Positions 33,131-45,502 of a DNA stretch of 64,000 nt are shown piece by piece; positions within the stretch are counted from its first letter, which is position 1, and each line of letters begins with the position of its first letter. The notes under the pieces were generated by a model. It was not told where the DNA came from. It saw only the letters and a list, made by a program, of their open reading frames with translations, and made no database searches. Both the position numbers and the translations under genes were made by a program. The DNA is taken from positions 28,135,611-28,199,610 of the forward strand of contig NC_092576.1 in NCBI RefSeq assembly GCF_037975245.1. Reading direction: 5' to 3'. This DNA is from Apostichopus japonicus. Its lineage: Eukaryota > Echinodermata > Holothuroidea > Aspidochirotida > Stichopodidae.

Positions 33131-35863
33131 CAAATAAAATTATTCAGAGCTGACTTTAAGCTCAAATTAAATATTAAATACTGTACGATATAACCTTTTT
33201 TCTTTTAAACCGCAACTGTTTATCTTTAGTAGTTTCTTTATGTCAATTTAACTGAGACAATTTAGTAACTTGATAATCATTTATAAACGTTATCAAAATT
33301 TGATTTCAATAAACACTAATAATTCGACAGGGGAAGTATTCAATATAGATTTGATTTCACCTGCAAGATAAATACAAACAGCTCTGATGTCCAGCTAATT
33401 TTTTTTTTAAACAAATCCAATGGTTGAAGTATGAAGTGGAAACTGTTTGCTGGTTGGTGCCGTTTGTTGTTGATCAGACGTTTTGGGATGACTTTAAATT
33501 GAAGTTTAGTGTTGATTTGTAATTCGCGGACAACAAAGGAAACATTCGGGGCAGACAACAGGGCCTAGACATGCCCGGTTGTAACAAAGTAACCTTTAAA
33601 ATACAGTGAATGATTCTTCAAAGCCATAATCTGCGATGAAGTTATCTTGGACCTTTGAACCTTTCATATCGTATACTTTTGAGAGATAGACTTACAGCTG
33701 CCGATATTCTGTCAATAGAAGGTTTGTTCAGAGCTCGTAGGACGCATCAGCACTACAGATCTAAGGATAAAGTTGATATTTCATGAACCGTGAGTACTTC
33801 TTTTTATTAATAACAGCTTCATGACTACGTTTTCTTCCAATAATACCAGTCGGCAACGACTACTTATGACAGATACTTATTTCATTTCAAGATAAAAATA
33901 AAATAAAAAATCGAGTCAAGTTAGCTCGTATTCTTTCTGCTTAATTGCGAAAATCAACAAAGTTGTAAGAAGTTAATTTAACAATTAACTTTGCTTTGAT
34001 AGAAATAAAAATGGGATTCATGTGATTAAAAACCTCGATGGAATTCACATCCTGATATGAACTGTAAGATACCCGATCTTTGTCGGGTAGAATGTATTCG
34101 AGGTTTCGTTAAATACAAAACGGCATTAAAAGTTCAACGAATTTTGTATCAATAAACCCAGCCATGCTGACTTAAAAGAATAGTCCAGGTCAAACTTTTG
34201 TTTGATGTGTAAACGATGAACATAATCTAAGCATTCTGGTGAAGCTTGCATTCAATTCCTATGTACCGTTTTTGAGATATTGACAGTTGAAGTTGCGACC
34301 AAATTTGTACCAAAAGTGAACTTGGGGCACACAGGTGTGACGTCATTGTTGCACACTGATAAATAATGTTTTGTTTTCCTATCAAATTTACGTCTAATTT
34401 AATACTCCACACGCCCTAGGACTATAAAAGACTGGAATACGCAATCCTTGGCCGTTAAGGAGAGCCCTACTCTTGATGTGTTTAAAACTAGATTGCCCAC
34501 GCATTGTTACTATATCACTGCTGCGCTGCGTACCAACATCCTCGTTGTGATACCCCTAATTGAACCTCTATGATTTTTATTCAAATAAAATTATTCAGAG
34601 CTGACTTTAAGCTCAAATTAAATATTAAATACTGTACGATATAACCTTTTTTCTTTTAAACCGCAACTGTTTATCTTTAGTAGTTTCTTTATGTCAATTT
34701 AACTGAGACAATTTAGTAACTTGATAATCATTTATAAACGTTATCAAAATTTGATTTCAATAAACACTAATAATTCGACAGGGGAAGTATTCAATATAGA
34801 TTTGATTTCACCTGCAAGATAAATACAAACAGCTCTGATGTCCAGCTAATTTTTTTTTTAAACAAATCCAATGGTTGAAGTATGAAGTGGAAACTGTTTG
34901 CTGGTTGGTGCCGTTTGTTGTTGATCAGACGTTTTGGGATGACTTTAAATTGAAGTTTAGTGTTGATTTGTAATTCGCGGACAACAAAGGAAACATTCGG
35001 GGCAGACAACAGGGCCTAGACATGCCCGGTTGTAACAAAGTAACCTTTAAAATACAGTGAATGATTCTTCAAAGCCATAATCTGCGATGAAGTTATCTTG
35101 GACCTTTGAACCTTTCATATCGTATACTTTTGAGAGATAGACTTACAGCTGCCGATATTCTGTCAATAGAAGGTTTGTTCAGAGCTCGTAGGACGCATCA
35201 GCACTACAGATCTAAGGATAAAGTTGATATTTCATGAACCGTGAGTACTTCTTTTTATTAATAACAGCTTCATGACTACGTTTTCTTCCAATAATACCAG
35301 TCGGCAACGACTACTTATGACAGATACTTATTTCATTTCAAGATAAAAATAAAATAAAAAATCGAGTCAAGTTAGCTCGTATTCTTTCTGCTTAATTGCG
35401 AAAATCAACAAAGTTGTAAGAAGTTAATTTAACAATTAACTTTGCTTTGATAGAAATAAAAATGGGATTCATGTGATTAAAAACCTCGATGGAATTCACA
35501 TCCTGATATGAACTGTAAGATACCCGATCTTTGTCGGGTAGAATGTATTCGAGGTTTCGTTAAATACAAAACGGCATTAAAAGTTCAACGAATTTTGTAT
35601 CAATAAACCCAGCCATGCTGACTTAAAAGAATAGTCCAGGTCAAACTTTTGTTTGATGTGTAAACGATGAACATAATCTAAGCATTCTGGTGAAGCTTGC
35701 ATTCAATTCCTATGTACCGTTTTTGAGATATTGACAGTTGAAGTTGCGACCAAATTTGTACCAAAAGTGAACTTGGGGCACACAGGTGTGACGTCATTGT
35801 TGCACACTGATAAATAATGTTTTGTTTTCCTATCAAATTTACGTCTAATTTAATACTCCACAC
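32962..35863 (+). repeat. Tandem duplication of a 1451-bp unit (32962-34412 and 34413-35863)
   Basis: The second unit begins with GCCCTAGGACTATAAAAGAC at 34413 directly after AATACTCCACAC, and the same AATACTCCACAC closes the second unit at 35863. Line-by-line reading of several hundred bases found no difference between units, including a ten-T run. This means either a very recent duplication or an assembly duplication. Copy A has only one unit. Confidence 0.9.
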
Positions 35864-36044
35864 GTGCATACACCCATAATGTGAATGTACCATAGGTATT
35901 GGTATTTTATAAACTTCACATTCTCTTAAGACAGACTAGTAACCCTATCCAATCCAAGGTCAAATCAATAGACTGAAAAATATCATTTCAATGAAAGGTC
36001 TCTCATTAACTTTCACTTAGTATACAAGTCAATCCAGCCATACA

Positions 36045-37480
36045 ATGAGCAACGCAGTCTTTGAACTGTCTTTCACGGCCGTCAGCAGCAGTTACGGTCT
36101 TCTGAAGAGCCGTACATATAGCAGTTTAATTAGACAACGTGACCGACTATTGACAGACGCGAAGGTGGCACTGGCTACCAATCGGCATACGAGGAAAGCC
36201 GTTGAAGAGTTAAGCGACGTGAACCCAGGTATCATAATGAATATGTCTATTAACACTACCTCTGTGGAAAGGTATTGTAATAATAATCAAACTTAGTAGT
36301 ACATAGACACATTTGTAACGCAAGGAAAACCGTGTTTCAAACATTAGCCCATACTCATCATCACAGCATATATTCAGCCTTCATCTGAAAAACGATGCTC
36401 GTTAGCTATAGAAATTGTAAACCTTTAATGACTAGGTATAAAGAGAATGGATTTCATGAAAATTGTGACGTCATGATTTATTCGCCACATAGATATTCTT
36501 CTTTTAGAAATGTCAGCAACTACTGGACAAATAACAATATTTGTTACTCATATGAAAATATATAATCTCTTAGAATTGTCGAGTGTGCAAATGACTTCGT
36601 TTAACACTTGGAATAACTTGAATCACACATAACTCCAAGCAGAAAATACCGTCGCAATCGTGTTTGAGTAAGTTATTAGCTTGCATGTAGCTAAGTCTGA
36701 TGTGTCTTTGCAGGATTCTCGATGGCCTTAAAAGAGGAAGCAAAAGAACTACTGGATATCATTAAACGATTAGAGTCCGAATTGCCTGGATGTGCTCAAT
36801 TAGTGAAAAGGCACCAATTGCGAATGTACATTGCGAGAGGGAATGCCACTTTGCAGAAGGCACAAAAAGCTGTGCACAATTCAACACAGGTAGGTATTCT
36901 TCTTCCTCCTCTTCTGTCTCATCTAAGTCCTAATTCTTACTTTTATAATTCTTCTTATTATTTGAATATATCTTACCTACGTTGAAATTCCTCTTTGCAG
37001 TATGACGAGTATGTGTCACGTCATAAGGAAAAAAAACAACAGACTGATCAACGGACTAGCGAGAATGCGTCAGGTGGTCCGAAAAAACAACACCAGCCTG
37101 TTGAATCGACTGGCGAGTATGTGTCAGGTGGTCCGAAAAAACAACACCAGACTGTTGAACTGACTGGCGAGAATATGTCAGGTGGTCCCAAAAAACAACA
37201 CCAGACTGCTGAACTGACTGGCGTGTATGTATCAGGTGGTCCGAAAGAACAACACCAGACTGTCGAGTATGTGTCACTTCAGCAGAAAAACCAATACCAG
37301 ATCAGTACCAGTTCCAGAACCTTTCTGGGAACCGCTAGAGGAGCTATTGGTTATACGATACTAAAGTACGTAGTTAGTAGAAAACATGAACATTTTATCC
37401 TAAAGAAACGTCATTTTAGCCTGGATTATTCGTGTCAATACCGTGGTAGGTCTCAAAACTATAAAATATTCCGTATATAA
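36045..37480 (+). CDS. Three-exon unknown gene, intact copy (279 residues)
   Basis: Exons: 36045-36228 (donor CCCAG/GTATCA), 36714-36889 (acceptor TCTTTGCAG, donor ACACAG/GTAGGT) and 37001-37480 (acceptor CTTTGCAG, stop). Phases 1 and 0 agree, giving 840 nt. Exon 1: MSNAVFELSFTAVSSSYGLL, then a basic and charged stretch to SDVNPG. Exon 2: FSMALKEEAKELLDIIKRLE and HQLRMYIARGNATLQKAQKA, probably helical or coiled-coil. Exon 3: YDEYVSRHKEKK, four tandem 18-residue repeats of the kind EYVSGGPKKQHQTVELTG, a Gln-rich linker, and a tail GTARGAIGYTILKYVVSRKH. There is no signal peptide, catalytic motif or transposase motif that I recognise. Copies at 16384-17372 and 23055-25572 keep exon 1 nearly unchanged. 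Function unknown; it may be a host gene carried by segmental duplication or cargo of an undescribed element. Confidence 0.65.
37061..37270 (+). repeat. In-frame 54-bp coding minisatellite (about four units)
   Basis: Units start at 37061, 37115, 37169 and 37223. Each encodes (E/V)(N/Y)xSGGPK(K/E)QHQ(P/T)(V/A)E and, in the first three, a closing (S/L)TG. The fourth unit passes into EYVSLQQKNQYQ. The unit length is a multiple of three, so copy number can change without breaking the frame. It is absent from the other two gene copies, whose exon 3 is short. Confidence 0.9.
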
Positions 37481-38910
37481 CATATTTATAACTTGTTTCA
37501 GTTGAACACATGGAAAATGATAAGGTCAATTATTGTTTTGAGGATCCTAAACGCCGGATAAATTACACATTGAAACGATCTGCAAAAATGAAACCAAAAC
37601 CTAGCCTCAATTAGTTGATAGGGGTACACAAGCAATAATGAATATTAACAGTACAACAAACATACCAATCCAATGCTAATAATCAACTTGATACGGTCAA
37701 TGGAACACCGCCTTTCACTTTGGCTATATAATACATTTCAATCCACTTTGTGGTAATCTGTGAAATGACAATTTCTTTCCTTTTTTTGTCAGCTAACCTA
37801 TGTTAAATTCACCAAACTATCAACGACGACAGACAACGAGAAGATGATTGATTCTCCTGGGATATATATAACACTAGATCTCTTAAGTGATCAACAGTAT
37901 ATGATATTGGCTGCAAGTCGAAATGTGGCATGTGTACAAAAGCATTTCTTCTCAAATACTGAATTAGTGTGGTTTTACTTTCCCCAATGGAAATGACACC
38001 TTTAACTTACAACGTGTGACGAATCAGCTCTAAATTCTGCACCAGAAGAACAAAAAAAAAGACATTTGTTTCTCGCCTCCGTTATTTTCAGCTAAGTGTG
38101 GCCCAAGTGGTAGGCATTTAAAGTTCTATATGCAAACAACTTGTAGACTACGTAGAGTACGTTATTATAATATGTCAAGTTTTCATTATTTACAACGAAA
38201 ACCAGCTTTACGAGCCAATGAGTTTCATCGTTATACGAGTGTTGTTTAGTCTGTGTGCAGTATCGAAAGATGTATTTTACATTTATAGAAAGCTATAGTC
38301 AATAAGTATATCATGCAGTTGAATTTTACCTACTGTACAACTGGTACCAAGCGGGAAGCATGTCTATATCCAGTATATTCTGCAATCATTACGTATCTCT
38401 TGGGGTTAAAAAGATAAATTTCAGACCTTGGTTAGAAGTAGATCAAATATACTTTCGTTATCACCAAGATATACAATTTTTCTTATCTAATATAAATATG
38501 TAAATTGCAGTATTAATAGATTGATCCTTTTAAATATCGTTGTCAATGGAAGAATACTCACAAAGTCAACTGTTATCGCTATAAAATCATATAGACCTTT
38601 GGAACCTTTCGGACCATATCATTTTAGGTGACCTATCCTTGTATTTGCCTAGTCATTGTTTTTTTTCGTTTTTGCTGATTACCATGTTGAAAGGTTTCCT
38701 CAAATGCCTCATACCGATACACTATGGGCGGCCATTACCGCAAAAGCAAAATATGAAAATAAATCATTACATTACACCCAAAATAAATGTAAGTTGTATG
38801 ACATTCATTTCTTACTTGCGGCTTGTCTTGCCTTTTAAAAAAAGATGAATTATTTAAAAGATGTCATTACTGTCTTTCTATGTAAACACATATTCATGTA
38901 AAGGTATTTA

Positions 38911-39200
38911 TCACCAATCATCACCAATCATCACCAATCATCATCATCATCACCCATCAACAGCCATCATCACCCATCAACAGCCATCATCACCCATCAT
39001 CATCAGCCATCATCACCCATATCACCCTCATCACCATCATCATCACCAATCATCACCAATCATCACCATCATCATCACCAATCATCACCATCACCAATCG
39101 TCACCATCACCAATCGTCACCATCACCAATCGTCACCATCACCAATCGTCACCATCACCATCACCATCACCATCACCATCACCATCACCATCACCATCAC

Positions 39201-39283
<83 letters not shown>
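38911..39283. repeat. Compound microsatellite: TCACCAATCA, TCACCA and (CAT)n
   Basis: Begins with three TCACCAATCA decamers, continues as mixed CACCAT/CAGCCAT units, and ends in a pure (CAT)n run of about 27 units (39203-39283). Copy A has only a very short ATC tract at the matching place (27522-27545), so it expanded after duplication. The Ser/His-rich open frame across it is an artefact. Confidence 0.93.
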
Positions 39284-39284
<1 letters not shown>

Positions 39285-39399
39285 TATGTTTTCGAAAGCT
39301 GGAAGTTCTTAAGTAGTTGAATATTCAATACTGATTATGAATTTATAGGAAAACTCATTGATTAATGGATTTCGTTCATTCCCTTTGCAATCATAAATA

Positions 39400-39885
39400 T
39401 AGTATTTCATATGAAGTATCAACAAGTTGTAGGGATGTCCCCTCCTGTTGCTATAACCAAAAAAGATATCCTGAAAAAAGAACTGCTTCTTAAGAAACAT
39501 ATTTTCAACATCTAAAAAAAAAGAGGCAGTTATGGGACATTTCCAAATAAGTGCTCAATATTCTCAGTTTCAAATTTACAAAAGGTACGAAGATCTGAGT
39601 CACTTTTACCCATCAATGAAAGAAGCCTATTCGTGGCAACGATTCTATAAATAAATTTGAACTGGAAAAAATGGATTTTAGCTTCAGAGACAGTGTGATA
39701 CGGCATATGAAAGAAGCGATGCCAGTCTTTGAAGGTTAAGTTGGTGAAGGTCGCATTCCACTTTTCAATGGCGGTTGGTATGTATAACAGACGACGCAAA
39801 TAGCGCTTATAAAGTTGTTGGGAGACTGGTGATGCTTTTATAACTTCATTGAATAAAATTATGTTGTCATTATCAATATTATTAA
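39400..39885 (-). mobile_element. L1/Tx1-like LINE ORF2 C-terminus, copy B
   Basis: Minus-strand frame 40069-39530 includes AIEKWNATFTNLTFKDWHRF, FFQFKFIYRIVATNRLLSL and FCKFETENIEHLF, then shifts. Same C-terminal zinc-binding region as in copy A (27649-28085), with independent damage in each. Confidence 0.75.
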
Positions 39886-40575
39886 TAAAATAATAATAAT
39901 AAGTAGCATATATCAAAGTGCTGTATCGTAAAAAAAAAACATGCTCAAGAGCACTGTGCAAAGAACCAATGACCTGGAATATAAAATTACCAAACTTAAG
40001 AAAACCTAAAAGAAATAAAAACAACAATAAAAGTAAAAAAATGTTATAAGACAGGGTTATAAACCACAATAAAGAACATTAAAACATACATTAATACATT
40101 AAACATACATTAATACATTAAAACAACATTAATACATAAAAAAATGTGCACAGTAATCTGAATAAAACAACGTATTAGATTAATGCCCATACTCAAGCCT
40201 AAAAAGATAAGTTTTCAAATGCTTCTTAAAAGTGTCAATGAATGTGACATTTTTCAAGTGATGAAGAAGAGAATTCCAGAGTTTAGGACCTGCTGCACTG
40301 AACGAACAATCTCCATATGTGTGACTTTGTTAGTACAAGGAATGACTCGAAAAAGATGACTTAGGGACCGCAATGCCCTAGCTGGCGTGTAGCGTTTCAC
40401 CAAATCAGTCATATAACTCGGAGATTGATCATAAAAAAAACCGAAACACGTGCAGAATGAGCTCGTATTTTATCCGGCGGTGAATTGGCAACCAATGCAG
40501 GTCTCAATGTACTGGAGTTGTGTGTTCGTGACGAAGGGTTCTGGTCATAAAACTCGATGTTTTGAAGTTTTTTTT
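39885..40575 (-). mobile_element. CR1/L2-like LINE C-terminus and tail, copy B
   Basis: On the minus strand: LVKRYTPARALRSLSHLF at about 40410-40355, equivalent to the LLxxYTPxRxLRS block that precedes the C-terminus of CR1/L2 reverse transcriptases, then a decayed WNS....SL..FKKHLK ending and a 3' UTR closing in ATT repeats near 39895. It extends further upstream than copy A. Confidence 0.75.
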
Positions 40576-40578
40576 AAC

Positions 40579-43010
40579 ACCAACACTTACTATTGATTTA
40601 GCAGACATTTGATGAGAAATACACTATTCTAACCTTTTCTACTCTGCTCATTGTGCTGCATGTGTAGTAATCCTACTGATCTATGGTCTAGGCTAATTCA
40701 TATAAGTTTTTAAGTTAATAGGATATTTGCCGTAGTGTCTCATAATGTGATGAGGGTTAAAAGATTTGCCTTCTTGGCCCGAATTTTAGCACACTATAAG
40801 AATTTTTCTGTGATTATGTAATATATCTAGTTTAGTAGTAAAAATGCCACTGGGCTGCAAAATTAATCTGCACTGTTAGTGTCAGTGTAAGCATCTTTTT
40901 GCGTAAGCTTCTTTAGTGGTAATGTGTATAAGCGTCTTCAGTAGCAATGTATTCCTGAGTATAGTTTGCTTTTTTTTAAACAACAAGGTGCTGTTCGTTG
41001 GTCATTAAGGAAAACATTATTGAGTGTTAGCATCCTACATTTGGAGATAATACAGCAGACCTCCAACTGTTGAAATGAAAACTGAAGGACATTTTAAATA
41101 AGGCCTGTATGGCAGGAGTGTTATGAGAGTGGATGTTTCTTGTAGTTACAATCATAAATGCGCAGAAATCTTGCTATGAACACCATACAGATCCTTGCTA
41201 GTATTCATGAAAACATTTTGAATTTTTCCTACAAAAGGATGTAATTTTGAGCATTTCTTAGCAACATTTTCGTCTCATGAAGGTAGAAACACAGGAATGA
41301 AGAAATTGATGGCATAAATACAGATACTGCAAATGAAGAAGTTACTTGTGAAAAAGATTTTTCAAGTAGTCCCATAGAAATTTGGGGAAATATTTTCAGA
41401 TGAAAGGTGCAATGCATGGATGGTGAATCTAGTAAGCTTAAACAAGATTCAATAATAAAATTGCACTGTTTATGCTCAATTAGAATCAGTTTTACACGTC
41501 CCTGTCGCAACTGTTCAACAAATAGTTACTGACCTTGTAGAGATACACTCTTTGTCAAGGCCTTTGATTAATTCACAGTGAAAAATATTTTGGAACAGTG
41601 TCCTGAACTAGATTTTCACCTTGTTGATGAACCTACAGGTGCCTTGTATCAGAAGTATCCATTTGTGAAGAGTTAACAAGTTTCCAGTCAAGGAAGTACC
41701 GGAATTCTTGCTTGACATAAATTAAGACAAAAATATTATTATTACATGCACCAGGACCACAAATTGTACTGTCTGTTGCCAGGACATGTCAGAAACTCAA
41801 TGGAGATGGATGAGAGACAGAAGAATACTTTCTTTAGTGAAGACCCTTCACAAATTTACATCGTTATAGATTCAAATTTTGTGCCTAACAAAGAAGCTTT
41901 CCAAAAGCTGTCGCTAAGTACTTTGCACTTCATTACTGCATCCCATTGGAATACCATAAGGATCAACAAAAGTCCATGGATGGAAACATTTTAGTCCCAT
42001 GTTCAAAAGCCTGAAAAACAAGCTAATGGTAAAGAATCCAACTAAGAAAGGAAGAAACTTTCACCAGCATATTAAGCAAAGTGAACTCGAATCCAGTGTT
42101 AGATTGGATTGGACTGTCATATTTTATATTTTATTTATAAGAAAAAAAAGTTAATGCCATGGAAAGAAAGACGCATTCAAAGGTATATTGTAATAAGTTT
42201 ATTTATTCTGTTTAGTTTGTATTGTTATGTTTCATATTTTATTCATCATATTTTGTATCAAAGAAAAGGAGAAACTCAATGAACTTGTGACATGTGTTCC
42301 TTTGTATTGTAACGTAATTTATAGATCAAGAAAACAAGTTAATGTCCTAGAAAAGACACAATATGTTATAATGAATACAATCTTTAATTATATATGATAC
42401 TTTTCTTTACTCTTCCTTGGAAATATATATATACTGTTTGATTTGTGTCAGCCAAAATGATTCCAAGGGAGAGTTGTACTCATTCACTACAAAAATATCC
42501 TGCAGAGAAAATCCTGGTGAAAAATCATATCATCATCGGTGAAGGCATACATATATTGGTATTTTGTTTTTAAAATTGTCAGTAAATTCTACATAAGTGT
42601 TTATCTCACTCTAGCTTGTTGCCTCTAATAGTTAGTAATGATGGTAAAGATCAATGAAGGGCACATGTTAATCTTTATATGCAACATGTTATCTTAGATG
42701 CAATGAAGCAGAGCAAACCATATGTTCATCACCACATCTGGATGTTGTTATAGTTCTTCATGCTTTCATATCTATCAAGGAATATCTTTGAAATTCTTGA
42801 GCTAAATAGCCTATATTTACATAGACTTTACATGTAAAAGGCAGCCCAGACGAGATCAGCATTGCTCCAACGTGCACAAGAAATATGTCAACTATTGTCA
42901 AACACTACTATTAAGTCTGCTTTACAACAGTTATCTTGAGAGCTTGTATCTGCAAGAGTCTGAAAAGTCTGTTGTTTCCAAATGACAGTCTAGAATAATT
43001 TTAAGGGTAG
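40579..43010. other. Stretch without assignable genes; holds an unoccupied hAT target
   Basis: ACCAACAC at 40579-40586 followed by TTACTATTGATTTA corresponds to the sequence flanking the hAT copies at 11416 and 19257, here without an insert. The rest (open frames at 41229-41510 minus and 41746-41994 plus) shows no motif I know. The plus-strand pieces between 41560 and 42010 look like decayed coding sequence broken by stops, of unknown origin. Confidence 0.4.
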
Positions 43011-43720
43011 AAACTTTGAAGACTCAAGTTATCCCAACACATTGGGTTTTAAAGTGTGAGGAGTATGCGGCAAATATAAAAAGCCTACGTTATACAAGAT
43101 CGTATCGAAAGCAAACCCGGGGACCAGGGGAAATAACTTCTAAGTGCAGAAAAAAAGAGCGACTGCCTCCTGTCATGGGAATGTCTCTCCAGCGATATAA
43201 TCTACAAAGCAAGGTCGCTACTGGTCAAGAGACAGCCGTATATATCGGTCTGTCTAATGGAAGCTCAAAGCAAGGTACAACCACACCAAATCTTTCCGCA
43301 ACGAACGTTACCAAAAAGAACATGAGCTCTCAAAACATATATGGGATTTTAAAAAAAGAAAATCGACCACTCCATTTGTTGGGAAATCCCAAAGCACTCA
43401 AATACGCATAAGCGCAGCTCCGACAAGTGTGATCTCTGTATGGAAGAAAAGTTCCGCATAGTAAAAAGCTGAGCCGACAAAAGCCACAACAGAATCAACA
43501 AGCGTAGCCAGTGTGTGTCCAAATACCGTCATGGCAACCATTCAAGGACACCACCTGACCGTCGCAAAAGGAAACAATCGTTCATGCAAGAGTCAGTTGC
43601 CTGATGATCGCCGTAGTGAAAAGAGCTCACTGCGAGCGTTAAACTTGAGTTGCAACGCAATTTGAATAGCGTGTTTATATCTAGCATTAGCACGGCTTGT
43701 ATAGTCAGTTCAAACTTTTT
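43010..43720 (+). mobile_element. Penelope-like element, GIY-YIG endonuclease region, decayed
   Basis: Frame 43016-43411 has KCRKKERLPPVM, then VATGQETAVYIGLSNGSSKQ, with the YIGL core of the GIY-YIG nuclease. A shifted frame continues as ELSKHIWDLKKENRP and WEIPKHSNTHKRSSDKCDLC, then MEEKFRIV, the block that follows YIG in Penelope-like elements. At least one frameshift and later stops show that it is dead. The reverse transcriptase part is not seen upstream. The Ty3/gypsy element inserted just downstream. Confidence 0.65.
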
Positions 43721-43783
43721 GTAAGGGTCACAGTCAAATTCAGTCACATTTAAATTAGGTCTATATTTACGTTTAAATGCAAG

Positions 43784-45502
43784 TGTAGCCGGTCAAAAAC
43801 GCAGTGACGAGGCTTAAATATATTTTTAGGTTTGGGAAGATTACAAGTGACACCTCCAAATTAGGGTAGGGCCGATTTACTCTGAGATCGTGGGGACAAC
43901 TTAAAAAGGCGGAATGCTCACACAAAAACAAACTAATAAAGGTAAAGTGGTGTGTTTACGATGCACATGGACGTTGTATTAATATCAATGGGGTTACTTT
44001 AAATTAATGTGAAATTATATGAATGGGTGTAACTTACATATCTCGGAACTCTTACTTCTTATAACGACTCCACTGAACTTAATGGAAAAATAATACTTAT
44101 CAGTCCCAATGAAAATAATAACAAAATCGCGGCGCGGGTCGACCGAATACAATTTGAGAACGAAATTGTCTCCTTGGGAAACTTCTAGGGCGGTTCACTT
44201 AGTTGGGGACGTTTCCGGATTGGGTGGTTCTCTGGACAGCTCGCTACTCGGGGAAATAACCTCTTGGGCGTCTCAGCTTGGGGCGTCTCTAGGAGAAACT
44301 GTTCATCACTCGGGTTGGGTCATCGCAGGGGTTCACTTCCGGATCCAAACATTGAATTAAAATGGGAATTTATAGTTCAGTTCCGTCACAAAAGAAAATT
44401 ATAGGGTTGCCAGATATTAGTACAGGATGAAATATAGTTCTGCCTCCATTGGTACAGCTCCGGGTGATACACTTTTATTAAATATGAAATCTCCTTGTAA
44501 AACAGTTCAAGGTGTTTACTAAAATAGAATATCCATTTGTAGAACAAGCTCCAGGTATTCACTAAACTTCTTTAAAAACTCCATGGGTAAATAGCTTCAA
44601 TTAAGTGTCCATTTAACTTCTAATTAATTTAATACTGGTCCTCTACTCTATTACTGGTGAAGTTAGTCTAAGAAAATAATTATGATCTCGTGCCCAACCA
44701 TTTCAAACTTAATCCTTCCCCTCTTCTCCTCTAACTACTGTAACTACTGTAAACTTAACTCGGCATCAGTGTCTTATCTTAATTTCCCCCTACCATGCTA
44801 CCTTATTCACTCCATCCCATAATAATAAGAATACATCCCATAATAATAGTACAAGGCAACTCACACATGACCACCTTAAACCAATTAAACACAAAGCTTG
44901 GTTCATTGAATATTCATGATTTGGCCTTTGTCTCAACTTCCCCCCTCCTACTCGAGACCAGCTTGCCCTCCACTTCCTGGTATCTGAGGTCCAGTGACCA
45001 ACCAGCTGTCAATTAATACTTCATACATAATTTACCAGACACATTACTTAATTTATGGTGTCCTTTGGTACATTTAAAATAATCATCTATCACCAAAACA
45101 TTCCTATCTAACCAAACAAAAGTTATAAAATTGTCTATTTAACCCACAGTTCTGAAAAGGATAGACTCTTGGAGCCACTCGTATATTCCTAGAAAATAGG
45201 ACCACGCAAAACAATTACTTAGCTTAAGAAAAAGACAGGTCACACAGGGCCACCCGACCACTAACTGTTGCCATGTAGTAGTTAGCAATAAAAGTGAAAA
45301 TTAAGGGAACTCATAAATCTACCAAGTAAAGGTTATTCATTGTCAAATGAATAAAAACAAACAAACAAAAGAAAATGATCAAATGAATAAAAACAAAGAT
45401 AAGAAAATGAAAGAAAATGATTAAATGGATAGAAACAAAAGGTGGAAAATAAAAGAAAATGATAACTATACAAAACATTAACCAGGTTATGCTCTGGTTA
45501 CA
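43784..45502 (-). repeat. 3' LTR of the Ty3/gypsy element
   Basis: On the element's sense strand it starts TGTAACCAGAGCATAACC and ends GGCTACA. 1719 bp. Differences from the other LTR include single substitutions near 43791 and 44026, and one extra base near 44697. Confidence 0.93.

Larger units (their letters stand above)
32355..40340 (+). repeat. Segmental duplication, copy B
   Basis: Second direct copy of the block in 19891-28545. Copy-specific events are a 1451-bp tandem duplication (32962-35863), an expanded (CAT)n-type array (38911-39283) and a complete three-exon gene. It lacks the solo LTR and the MITE found in copy A, and so serves as the empty site for both. Confidence 0.85.

Noticed and set aside
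33340-35893. Identical 72- and 61-codon frames repeated at 1451-bp distance
   Set aside because: Their identity reflects the exact tandem DNA duplication and not coding constraint; the same region in copy A is interrupted.
38861-39316. His/Ser-rich 151-codon frame
   Set aside because: Produced by the CACCAT and CAT microsatellite, with no conserved flanks.
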